Of a stretch of DNA of 64,000 bases, positions 34,379-46,309 are shown one piece after another. Every line of letters starts with the position of its first letter. Position 1 is the first letter of the stretch. Origin of the DNA: Typhlomys cinereus (lineage: Eukaryota; Chordata; Mammalia; Rodentia; Platacanthomyidae); assembly GCA_023101885.1 (NCBI GenBank), contig JALPQD010000142.1:3618121-3682120 (forward strand), in the 5' to 3' direction. Position numbers and translations under genes: made by a program. The notes under the pieces were generated by a model that made no database searches, was not told where the DNA came from, and was given only the letters and a program-made list of their open reading frames with translations.

Positions 34379-37300
34379 TAGAGCATGTGTTCTGTGGATT
34401 AACATCAGGTCCTTATGCTTATGCATTACATTCATTTCCACCTAATTCATCTCCTCAACCCTGAAGCCATATGCTTCAGTGGTGAATTTAACGATATATA
34501 TTCTCTTAATTGATTTCAAAAACAACATAAGCTGCCTTTGAGTCTGTATCGCCTAAACATGCAATATCTTACCAATAGTAATATAAAATGTCAAGCAAGT
34601 ATTAGGCAAAGGAAATGAATCAAGACAATAATTTGAACAATGGAACAAATGAAGAGAACAAAAATTAGTGAAGAAACAGATTAATGTGAAAAATCTGTCT
34701 TTACTATACATTTTCAGTGGGTTTCAACGAAACATTTTAATTATTGATGTCATTTGTCACATAGATATTTATTTGGACAACAATACAGGTTAAGTCATTC
34801 CAAATCAATAAATGAAAATGTATTGTCAAATACAAATTATCAATTGTCAAATATCACTATTCTTTAAAATACATATATGTGGAATAAACTAATTAAAAGG
34901 CTTAGAGGATAATCTTCAGAAGTTGGTTTTCTCCTTCCACTCTCCCGTAGGTTGTGGTCATAAAAGTCAAACATCTAAACTTGCATTTCATTATCTTTGC
35001 CCATGTAGCCATCTCAAGCCACAGACCAAACCTCTTTCGGATTTTATGTTAGAGTAGTGACAATAACTCCAAATAGAATCATTAGGTCTCATCCAGGAAA
35101 TACTAAATATCAAAAGAAACTCTTATGAAAGCAATTTTGAATCTGAAAAATGCATCTCTTATAAGTAGCAGGTGGTTATTTTATGTCTATAAATTATGAA
35201 TTCAAGCAGATTCATTCTAGTTTTACACACCATGATAAATATTGGTTGACTTCAACACTAAATGAATGATGAAAAAATTCATCTCTCACATCTCACAGAA
35301 ATTTGGCATTACTATAACAAATAAGATGACAGTGAAAATGTTGATTGGCATCACTTAGGCAATTGTCTTTCTCTAAGCAAGGAGATCAAACTATTTTTTT
35401 TAATATGGAAGTGAATAGTATTTTAAACTACCACTATAAAAGAAGGGTTACTGGGAAACATTTCCAAGCTCTACTAAATGACCAACAACATAAATGAATT
35501 TAATATGCTCTAAATAATTATACCATTCATTATAAATCAATACGTTTTCCCCACTCTTTTAAGCATGAAAGAATAAGAGGTGATTATAGTCAGGCATATC
35601 TTTAATGTAAAATATATCATTTCCAAAGTAAATTTATAATTTGCCATCTGAATTTCAAAACAGAAAGAAATGGAGGTGTACCTTGCTCTTGAGAAAGACC
35701 ACACATCTTCCAGTGCATTTAAACAAATAAAAACCTGTAATTAGAAGCTGAGGTAGATGTCAAATATGGAAAATCTTAGCATTTTTTCCTGTCAAGAAAA
35801 GGAAGTAATAAATGGTTAGACTTAACAAAGGAGCAGGCCAGAGCTCTGCTATCTGCTTCTTCTTTTAGTCCTTTTATTTTATTTATCCTTATTCTAATTT
35901 CAATGTATATTTAAATAATTTTTGTTTCTTAAATGCATAAGAGAATAAGGTAATTGCACTCTTGTTGTGCATGTATGTGTGTGTTGCTTATCCCAGTATA
36001 ATAATTTTAGTCTATTAATCTTTTATTTTAAAAATATCAAGATTTTAATCAACATTTCATGGTTTTGTTACACATACTTTTAGCTTTATTAAAATTAAAT
36101 ATTCTGTTAAAGTGTTTCTTGACTGGTAAAGAGATGATAATATCTTAAATATCTTTAATCTTATTAATAATTTAATTGCTTTTTACTGAGTCATCAGTAT
36201 AAATAATATTACATACTGCTTTGTGCATTTATTTATTTTTTGTGCATTTATTTTTATATACATTATATATACTATATTTTATATACTACCTCATTATTTC
36301 ATTCTTTTGTTACAAGTATTTAAAAATATTCTACCATCTGGATTGATTTTGAGGACCTAATTTTAATTGAAGTATACTAGTCACTGACAGATCAATATCA
36401 CCTGAGTCTGCTCACATAAAGTCTCTAAAATGGTCAAATTCACAGAATTGATTAGTACTTTCCAGGAGCCAAAAGAAAAAGAAAATAAGGAATTACTAAT
36501 CAATGAGTACAAAGTTTAGTCAAGCAAGATGAATAATCTCTGCAGAACCACTGTATACCATTATGTCTGTATCCACAACAATGTATCACACCGTCCAAAA
36601 TAAAGCTGCAGGTTTCACGTTAAGTGTTCTTACCACAATAAGATACTTTTAAATCAATTTTCCATTACATGTGGGCACATTACTGCATTCTCCATTCTTT
36701 TGCAATGATTTATTTTTATGCATTCATGTCAGTATCAGTTTATGGAATATTAGAACTTGTTGGTAAGTTTTGAAATCAAGGGTTTGAACTTTTCCAGTGT
36801 TTTTAAAATTCTGTCATGATGAGATTACCCACAAGTCCCCTGTCTCTGTTTCACTACTAAGCTTATGTTCTTTGTTGATTGGGTATTTTCTCATACTTCA
36901 TTAAATGTTATTTTACAACAATTTATTCTGGGCATAACATGATGCCCTCTTGAACTTTGTTTCCTGTTGGACCCTGAGGGATGTGTTTAGGCTCTGAGTC
37001 TGTTACGCAGCAGTTGAAAACATTTCTTTTTGGACAGAGATGCACCAAGCATCAGGATGTTCTATAGTGAAGCATCCTGTAATGGAGACTCATTAAGGCT
37101 TATTCATGAAAATAAGAAGATGCAGGTGGAAGGGCCTTTCCTAAGGTAAAGAAAAGCAATAGATAGATTCAAGGGGAGGAGACTTTCCATCCAGTCAAAC
37201 CCAGTTCAGCAGTCTGAAGGATACTCTTCAACAAGCTGAGCAGCCAACAAATTTGCAGGGAGTTCCAGTGTCTCAGCTTTGGTGAGTATAGTCCTGGATA

Positions 37301-39064
37301 AGATGTAAATTTCAGTGACATAACACTCCTCATCCACACCCCTATAAATATCCCCAATAAATCTCCAAACATTGAAGTTGGACTATGGCATAATCCCTAC
37401 TTTGGTCAGTAATTTCATGGTGTCTTCCACAAAAAGTTGCCACACAACACACTTCTATTTATTTTTGTTTGGCTATGAAACAAATTAATTTATTACATGG
37501 TTACATATACAAAATTTGTTCTTTAACTTATGTATTAATGGATTTTATCTTTTGTGCAATTGAATTACTCAATATTCTTGCTCCACTGTGAGCTTATTTA
37601 GGTTTGTGTTATATAAACATGTTATATACCTTTGGCTGAAGGAATTTCAAATACATGTCTTCTACACATCTTCTTTCAGTGGTATGTAGTTTAAAAATCT
37701 ACTAAGTGTTTGTTTTGTGTATGTGTGCGCTCTATTGTTATTTTACTGTCTATGAAAATCTTAGATATTCTAGAAAAAATTCTTGCAGAAGAGTTTCACT
37801 GATTTTCCTCTCTTTTCAAGAATTACAATCCTCTACTCCCTATGGTCCATTGTGGGAATATATCTGCTTCTTTGTTGTCTTATTAAATTTGTTTCTTGCC
37901 TGTCTGCAGTGGGGAGCAGAGACACAGGATTAGTTACTTCACCGTGATCAGAAGTGGAAGTCTTTGAATTGTTACCAAAGGTTCCTGCAACCCTGCTAAA
38001 GTAAAAAATAAATCACATGGTCAATTCCACAGGTGGAATAAAGCACAGGTCAATTTTCCTTAGGAACAAGAGATCAGTGAACTTAAATAAATTATTGTCA
38101 AATTGATTATAGCTTTATATCAAAGAATGCTTCATTAATCTAAATAAAATTTATTTGAGGATATACATATAATGATTTGATGCTATGGAAGTTTAGCATC
38201 ATACAAGAGTCAGAATAAGAAAATTATTTTATTCATCATATTATGGCTCAATAAATCTTCAATGTGCAGTAAAAATAATATATTAATATCATCAACCATG
38301 TCCATTTCAAATCAAATTGGTATCATAAAATATGAGTCATTTGAAATAAAAAATGCAAAATGGAAAATGTAAAATACCTTCACAGATATTTGTATGGTAC
38401 TTTTTAGCACATATTTAGAAAGAAAACCACAGAAATCCTTAGACATTATACAAGTCTGAATTGATTCACAAGAAGGAAAGAAGTATTATTCAAGTAAGTG
38501 AGATCTAAAAAATGTCAATGAAAACTGGAACTGTCTTAATCTAGATATCAGAGTATTCTAGAATACTATTATGAATTTTACTAACAGTGTATATTTCACC
38601 AGCACTGTCAATATGAATGCTTATTTGAGAATCTTTTTATCTTTCTTCTCCCTGTTTGAACCTTAATTTTCTGTTTTATCCTATTTAATCAAAAAAGAAA
38701 GATTGTTTTCTGTCACAATTGAAGTGAGATAATATTTCACAAGCCTAAAAGATCAAAATGTAACAAAAATTCTTGGAGATTATATGTCATTTCTTAGAAA
38801 GAAATATATGGCTTTCCAACAACTAATCAGTGAATTTTTCATTTAAAGTGAAGAGAAATATAAGTCCCCAATCTATGTGTATATCATATAACACATCACT
38901 CAGCCCAATAAGGCAAAAGAAAAATAAGTTTTATTACAGAAAACACATTCATCACTTTTAGAAACATTCAAAGAAAATTGTTTAATGAAGAAAGAAAGAA
39001 AATGTCATCTAAACAGATTTCCTATCCAGAGATTAGATAAGTTCCCAGTCCCTAACTAAGAAAT
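34379..39064. other. Unassigned DNA
   Basis: About 4.7 kb of AT-rich DNA without a supported gene. Around 37340-37370 a TATAAATA is followed by CAATAAAT, as might occur in an old LTR, but no other LTR landmark is visible. Two copies of tgtgcatttatttattttt-like sequence sit at about 36220-36255, a small local duplication. Confidence 0.4.
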
Positions 39065-39345
39065 TTCCATTTTCAATTCAGAAAATCACACCTGGCCAAA
39101 GGGCAGAGGATATGTCACTATGGACTTTTGGGTCCTAAACAGGACATTTATGTTTACCATCCCCACCTCAAGGGTTAGGGAGCATCGTAGCAGAAGGGGC
39201 AGTAAGAATTAAACAGAGTATGGGGACAGGTGCTGCCAGGTGGTATTTTCTGAACATGACAGAGATGATGAACTCATGAACTTAAGCAGGTATGTCTACT
39301 TCCATAACACCTGCCCAAGATTTGACCTACCTGTCTTTCACCATT
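39065..39345 (+). mobile_element. Lx-like L1 3' UTR fragment
   Basis: The order cctcaagggttagggagcat, gcagaaggggcagtaagaat, gaacatgacagagatgatga, actcatgaacttaagcaggt and acctgcccaagatttgacc is that of rodent Lx 3' UTRs in sense orientation. It is the opposite strand of the region represented at 33000-33300. Confidence 0.75.
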
Positions 39346-39369
39346 GAAAGGAAAATTTTCAAGAGACGC

Positions 39370-39738
39370 TGTCATGGTTTAAATGTGAGTTGTCTCACAG
39401 ACATGTATGTGTTTGAATCCTTAACTGTTGTCGGTGTTTGGAAAAATCCTGATACCTTTGGATAATGAAGCCTTGCTGGAGGAAGGCAAATCACTGGGGG
39501 TGGGTCTCGAAACTGGCCTGCTCCTGGGAGAAGTTTGTTCTTGCAGTTCAATGTTACCTTCTCAGCTTCCATGATGGATGTGACCTAAACATCCTCAATC
39601 TTCTGCCGCCCACCATGCCTTTCCTGCCACAACAGACTGTATCTCAACTCCAGAACCATAAGCCAGATAAATCTTCCTTTCTCCCTTTATGTTGAGTTTG
39701 AGTTGTTTCTCACAGTAGCAGAGACTGTAATCAGTCCA
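39370..39738 (+). mobile_element. MaLR-type solo LTR, sense
   Basis: Starts TGTCATGGTTTAAATGTGAG and contains aagccttgctggaggaaggc, cactgggggtgggtct, ccaccatgcctttcctgcca, gaaccataagccagataaat (polyadenylation signal position) and ttgtttctcacagtagcaga. It is the same LTR type as 14369-14745. Both strands have short open frames here that are not genes. Confidence 0.8.
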
Positions 39739-40129
39739 GGCTCTATGCCTCTCTGAGAAACTATTGAGGATTAATGTTGGGTGGGGAAAGGACAGTTACT
39801 TTTCTCAGTGGCACATCCACTAACAATCATACAAGCTCCAAGTGCTCAGACACATGCTAGTACAAGCAACCCATATGAAATACAAGAAAGAATGCAGAAC
39901 ATAGAGAAAATATGCAATTTGATTTGTTTTCAAAGCATTACTGTTAAGCACATGAAAGTATAATAATGCCAACCTGGAAATGTGGACATAGAAAAAGTTA
40001 AACTAAGTAATCAAGAGGAAGTGTAAACAATGGGAGAAATTTGAGTCATAAAAAGCAATTTTACTTAATATTTTAAATCTTTTCAAAATTTGTCTCTTCA
40101 TAAAAGCATAACCACAAAGCCAATGGATT
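39739..40129. other. Unassigned DNA
   Basis: Nothing recognised. Confidence 0.4.
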
Positions 40130-40275
40130 CCATGTATAGTGACAGATACTTGTCATCCCAGTAATCAGGATATAGCGGCAAGGGAATTGCTAAAAATTCA
40201 AGGCTAGTGTGGTCCACATAGCAAATTTCAGGTAATTGTAAACTCCACAAGACCCTGTCTCAAAGAAAAAAAAAT
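40130..40275 (+). mobile_element. B1-like SINE, diverged
   Basis: catgtatagtgacagatact, ttgtcatcccagtaatcagg and the closing caagaccctgtctcaaag with an A run at 40265 follow the B1/Alu order. There are many substitutions and an expanded centre. Confidence 0.75.
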
Positions 40276-42277
40276 CAAGTCAATCAAATCTTAATTTAAC
40301 AACTTGAATCTAAACTTCATCTAGAAAAATAACATAGAAAAAATAGACCAAAATTGAAATAAAATTTTAACCAATTACCCATTTCCTTAAGATATATTAT
40401 AGTGTTTTTAATTCAACAGATAATAAACATTGATCCCTCAATAATAGAGAAATCTGAGTAAATAAGAAGGATATAATGTAACTAATATGCCATAATTGGA
40501 AATTACTTTTAAAATCAAGTTATTTCTGCATGCAATATATTAAATCAAATTTTAGATGAATAGCTTCACATTAAAAGCTAAAACATACTAGAATAAATTA
40601 CTGTGCATACTTACACTATTTAAACATAATAGAAAGAAGGGAACATTGGACATTATAGAGATAGGATCATCAATACAAAATCATTAACTCCCAAAATTTT
40701 TAAATCTGTATTTATGTTGGTTCATGTTGGCCAAATAATTAGAAATTGCATTCACTTAGTAAAATATAGCAATGTAAATTAAAATATATTAATTTCAATG
40801 TTAAAATAGTCTCAAATAACATCTATTTAGTTTCTTTAAATATGTTGAGATAAATTTCTTAATGTCTTTGAACCTTTCTTTGCTAAGCTATAAATGAAGT
40901 GAAAAATACCGAATTTTAAGGACTAGGATGGGGAATATGCATATATATGTCCTAATTCATAAGTGATGCAAAAAAGAGACTAGCTTTTATTTTATTCACC
41001 CTCTACTTATCTACCTTAAGGCAGACGAACTAGCACCATTGAAATTCTTGTTATTTGAGTGTTGTTAAATGTATGGAAAATAAATTTTTCAGAAGATTTT
41101 TGGCGTTCAATTTGTTGCTAAACTATATGTATACACTCAGGATGCTGTGAATTTTCACCTTGACTAAAAGAAATGTATTTTAATTTAAGAAGTGTTGATA
41201 TACTGAATCTCTGAAGTGCTTTCTCAATTTTTATGAATTCCCCTTCTATTTGGGTTTTCTATGTCAAGCTGCCTGCATTACTAAAAGATTGCAGCCTGCA
41301 TTTTGTATAAATATGTTCTCCTTAATATTTTATTAGTTGTTATTTATAGATTTAGTAAAAGACGACTTACATACAAGTCTTAATTTTTTTTCTTCTAGAC
41401 TTGGAAAATCAATCAGTTATACAAATGTTAAAAACTCATTTTAAAATAAAGTCTTAAAATTTAAACCTCCAAATGGCAAACAGCCTAGTGGAAAGCAGAT
41501 TAGCAGGGTCCCCCACACCTGTTTGGCTCACTTGCTTTCCTTCCTCTGCCTTGTTTTGGGCCACCTCTGGTGAGTGATGACATTTACTTTTTTACTTCTG
41601 CTAAAGGGCAAATGGATGTTCCCATAAAGGTTGCCACATTAATGATGTTAACACCACCTTTCAACCAAAATATCTATAGAATTAATGAGTTTTGAGACAG
41701 CTCATTTTCTAAATGGTGAAGGAACCTAACAATTATATATTCAGTTAATGATAATATCATACAAGTTTTCTGGCACTATGTGTCAATCTCTGCTAATGCG
41801 TCTTCTCAGATACTTGTGTTTCAATTCTACAGCATCTTTTATGAAGGAAGAACTGTTTCGAATCCCCAACCACCACTTTACTGTTCATAAAACTGACACA
41901 CTAGTCATTTAACAACCATACTACTCAGGATGTCAATTATCAGAATGAGATTTTTGTTCAATACTTTAGTGAAATTTGAAACAAAATTAAAAACTGATCT
42001 TACTTTCAAAAACGACACCATTTTACAGCTAAAATTATCACATTACTGACAGTCACCTTACTTTAAATTACAGAATGACACTTTTCTTAGTTTTACAACA
42101 TTTTATTATAGAAATCTGTGTTGCTGATGATTTTCCCACCACTGTTTCTAAGAAGTGTGCTTTTGCAAATTAAACTCTGTGATAGGGAATTGACAAAAAA
42201 AAAAAAAAACACTTCACTATCTTGAATGAAGCAGAGAACATATTTTGAGATGGAAATGCTTGTATTTAAAATAAAAT
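40276..42277. other. Unassigned DNA
   Basis: About 2 kb of AT-rich DNA with no supported gene or repeat. Confidence 0.4.
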
Positions 42278-42606
42278 CAGTTATTTATTTTTTTTATTTT
42301 TATTTTTTTTTATTTTTTATTCAACTGTGCGCATGTGCGTGTGTGTGCGCGCGTGTGTGTCTGTGTGTGTGTGTGTCTGTGTATATGTAGAACCACGGAC
42401 GAATTCGTGAACCACCATGGACGCCTCCACCTCCTTCTGCCCGGGGATTCACAGGCTCCGCCCTACCAGGGCCAGAAGCGCAGGCCGCCCCCGCTTCTGC
42501 CTGGCGTCTATACGTGGGATCTGGGATCCGAACTCGGGACCTTCCGCCTGCAAGGCGGAGGCTTAAGCCCTGAGCCACCTCTCCAGCCCCCAGTTATTTA
42601 TTTTTT
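42278..42606 (-). mobile_element. GC-rich tRNA-headed SINE, copy 2 (youngest-looking)
   Basis: The minus strand begins at 42590 with GGGGCTGGAGAGGTGGCTCA (box A) and has box B-like GAGTTCGGATCCC, a CpG-dense body, ggttctacatatacacag, a CA/CG-rich run and an A-rich tail. The 16-bp TSD cagttatttatttttt (42278-42293; 42591-42606) is exact. CpGs are largely intact, so insertion is recent. RNA polymerase III transcription from the internal boxes and mobilisation by L1 enzymes are inferred from SINE biology. Confidence 0.93.
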
Positions 42607-43599
42607 AAACAGAGAAGTTTGTTTTAACTGTGTACTGTCTCTTACAACAGAGAGATGACCTTCCCCAAGAGCTAGGAAAGAGACCAGCAGTATTGACCTT
42701 CACTTGACTCATAATGACCTCTAGACTATCAGAATTTTATTTAGGCAAATAATATGAACACTAAAGAGAAACACAAGCTGTGTTCATCAGCAAAGACACT
42801 GAAATAATCACTTTTAGTTCTCCAATTAGTGTTTTCTACCCTTTAAATTAGAATATGATAAAGATACTAAGAAATTTAGGGTTTATTAAAGCACTGCTCT
42901 GATTACAGCTAAAATATTTGTAAAAGATTATTTATGTAAGTCATTTAAGTAACACAGACACAAACTCATTATTATTTTAAAAAGTTGTCTGAGCTTATTT
43001 AAACTAATGGAAATGTGACCTTGTTCAGAGTAACCAAACAATGGTCAGTTACAATTTCAGTTTTAAATCATTTCACTAAATTATTACTACTTCATTGGCT
43101 ACTTCAGCTATGACTTCTTGCTTTGAGTGAGTCATAAGTAAGTTTAAATTTTTAGAGTGCATTCAAGTTGTCAGTTACATATGTAGGCCCTGAGTGTTGA
43201 CAGTTTACACAGTGACTCTTTCTTACATGTCTGTTGTTTCACTGTACATGGACATTGATTTCTGAAGCAGGAAAAGCAAATTTTGTTTTTGTGTGTTTCA
43301 TTATATCACTGAATATAAGCAATGATAATTTGAGCTAAGGTGAAGCAGACTAAAGAAGATTAAAAGTTTGATTTCATTCCTTGATAAAGGTAATTAGGAA
43401 ATTATTCATTTCTTTCCATAAGGATCACTTAAATATTACCTCTTTGTATCATTTCTCAGAGTTATGGCATAGTGCCCTGGATACTTCATGGGAGAAGGCA
43501 ATTGGATAAAAAAAGCTATAAAGAATTAAATGCCTCTGGTTATTAGGCACAGTGGTGAAATAGTTTGAGTCTTTTTAGTCTATAATTTTAAATTTTGGG
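42607..43599. other. Unassigned DNA
   Basis: AT-rich, nothing recognised. Confidence 0.4.
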
Positions 43600-43715
43600 G
43601 ATATACATGTGTGTGCACATGCAGGAGTATGAGCACACATTTGCCATGCTGTGCACGTCAGAGGACAACTTTGGAATTAGCTTCCCTCCTATGTTGTCAC
43701 CACTAGTTGGGGCAG
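43600..43715 (-). mobile_element. B4-like SINE fragment
   Basis: The plus strand shows tgtgtgtgcacatgcaggag, gcacgtcagaggacaacttt and cttccctcct, the antisense of the 3' half of B4-type SINEs. The tRNA-like head is not recognisable. Confidence 0.65.
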
Positions 43716-43864
43716 AAATACCAAGTACTTAGTTTGTAGTTTCACAAGTAATTTCCTCTGCTGGACTAGGCAGTTCGATAAAGTAGTTGCCTTAAGTTAC
43801 CCATGATTTTGTATGTAACCTTTCACTCACACTTAAGACACCTGATCAACTCATTGGGTCAATC

Positions 43865-44178
43865 AAGCCTTTGGCTTTTTTTTTTTTATTTCTTATTTAT
43901 TCAATTGTGTATGTGTGTATATGCGTGTGTGCACTCAGTGTGTATGTATGTAGAACCACGGACGAATTCGGGAACCACCATGGACTGCCTCCATCTCCTC
44001 CTTGTTTACTCTGCCTGGGATTCATAGGCTCCGCCCTACCAGGACCAGAAACACAGGCCGCCTCCGCTTCTGCCCGGCGTCTATACATGGGGTCTAGAAT
44101 CAGAACTCAGGACCTTCTGCTGCAAGGCAGAGGCTTTAACCCTTGAGCCACCTCTCCAGCCCCAAGCCTTTGGCTTTT
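43865..44178 (-). mobile_element. GC-rich tRNA-headed SINE, copy 3
   Basis: The minus strand begins at 44163 with ggggctggagaggtggctca. Box B-like gttctgattc, the GC-rich body and ggttctacata are in the same order as at 42278. The exact 15-bp TSD aagcctttggctttt is at 43865-43879 and 44164-44178. It lacks one base in the 'ctgcaaggc' block relative to copy 2. Confidence 0.93.
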
Positions 44179-45557
44179 CATTGGCAGCTTATCCTAGGGG
44201 AATAGATGTTTGTTTACATCTTCTGGGAAGAATCCCATGATACATTTGTTCATGCATTGCATTTTTTTTTATATAGAAACTCACTACGAGCCCCATTAGA
44301 CTCAGCTTTCATTTTATTATCCTACAGAAGTCTCCACTTGCCTCTACCTTAAAGTTGGTCCTTTGTTAGTAATCAATTAAAAAGACAGTAGGTATGTTTT
44401 GCTATTTTTTTATATTGATTTGATATTTGACAAAGGAATGCAGTTAATTAGGTAAATAAGGCCACTATCATAAAAGGCCTGTAAGTATCAAGACATCTGA
44501 TACTATCCACAGTCAAGTCTCCATCTAGCCAGAAGATGTTAGCAGTGGTGGCCTGTGTTTCCCAAGACCTATTTCTATAACGCAGAATTTGAATATGCTT
44601 CAGAGCTGGATAAATAGTTTGCATTATATTTTATGAGATATTGATAAATCAGATACAATTTTAATTTGATGCATTTCACTTTATAATTACAAAACTAATA
44701 CATAAATAAAAGGAGTGTTTTTCATTTTTCAATTATTAAATATTAAATTTATTGTAAAATAATTATTAAGAAGCTTATTTTCTTAAAAAATACTTGAAGG
44801 GCCTGGATTATGTACATTTGAGGGAAAATGATATGAGTTTTTTCTTTATGGAGTGCTATTTAAAAGAAGCCATGTCCACCAGAAATTATATTAAGAATAA
44901 TTTACTTTCCCTTTGGATTTATGAACTTCCATCCTAAACTGCATCCCTTTTTACACACAAATACATCCATAGCCTCAGAACTTGAATATTTCTATTGTGT
45001 TTGCTGACACATTGTTTCTTGATTACCTTTACTGTTATGTTTGATTTGAACAAACACTCCCTGCCCTATATTCATGTACTGAAAGGATGGTGTCCAGTGC
45101 AGCTTTCTTCAGAAGTGAGAAGAATTAGAATCAAGAGGATTTTGACCTCATCTATTGACTTGTCCACTTATGGATTCCTTGCTACTTGAAGCTTTCAGTA
45201 ACATTAGGAGATGAGATTTATTTGATCAAGTAACTCACAATGTATCTTTCAAGGGAAAATATATTCCTAGATAATCCTTTCCTCTTTTTGCTTCCAGCTT
45301 TCCCTCATCACGTTTGAACCAAGATGTTTTATTTGTATGCAGTTATCAGAAGATGAACATGGAAATGGATTGAATCCTTCAAATAAATTTCTTTCTTTTA
45401 GGTAATTTTCTTAGAGATTTTAGTACAACAACAGTAAACTGATTAAAACATCTGGAAAATATGGAGACCTGAATGTAATAGCACTTTAGTATCTGGCAAA
45501 AATACAGATCACAGGGTGATAGAAAATGTTACAATTTAAGCAGAAAATAATTACTTT
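44179..45557. other. Unassigned DNA
   Basis: AT-rich, nothing recognised. Confidence 0.4.
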
Positions 45558-46309
45558 GAAAACCTAGACACTTAATATAACTTTCTAGGTTTGGGATACT
45601 TTACCCTTGAATGTGCTATTATAACAAGACTCCAGTTTAACAGCTTTTTGTCTCTGACCAGGGGGTGACATACAGTGCCCATCAGGATGGAGTGAAGGGC
45701 ATTGCAGGAGCAGCAAAACTGCAAAAGAAAATCAACAAACCACAATCCAGAACTTCAGAGACTCTATATCAACCACATAGAACTAGGCAAGCCTAATCTC
45801 TCCCCATCCTGAAGCTCAGGGACATTTGCGGAAGAGGGGGCGGTAAGATTGTAAGAGCACAAGAAAGGGAGGAGCAATGATTTGCAAGATACTCCACACT
45901 AGTTAGGGCCGAAGCAATCATAATAGGACTTTGCATGCCCTGTGCAATGGCCAACAAACTATTGACCTCACAAAGTCTAGCGTCATCAGCTAAAGGCACC
46001 AAGATTCTTGGAGGCAAGGGACTGACAGCCACAGTAGTGTTCCTATGCTTAAGGGGAACACGAGAAAGGGTTCAGGGAAATGCCACTGAGTCCTTGTATG
46101 TCATCGGAGAGGAGGACCCAGAGGAGAGTTAGGCATACACAATAAAGGACTCTGGGAATTGGGGGGGAGCACTGGGGGATGAGGAGGGAGGAGAGGGGGA
46201 GCAGGGGGTTAGGGAGGAGGAGGAGGGAGGGAGGGAACTGGTCTACCTATTAAGTTTGTATGAGCGGAAATAATAAAAAATGTATTAAAAAAAAGAAAAC
46301 CTAGACACT
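45558..46309 (+). mobile_element. Young 5'-truncated L1 (3' UTR only)
   Basis: The L1 3' UTR from about 45573 to the A tail at 46294 sits between exact 15-bp TSDs gaaaacctagacact (45558-45572; 46295-46309). It includes the polypurine tract (46155-46236) and the terminal motif ctacctattaagtttgtatg. It is very similar to 930-1600 and 2740-3410. The first 40 bases after the left TSD are less clearly L1. Confidence 0.94.

Noticed and set aside
37330..37375. TATAAATA followed by CAATAAAT as a promoter or LTR
   Set aside because: AT-rich background produces such motifs often; no LTR boundaries, repeat partner or transcript evidence.
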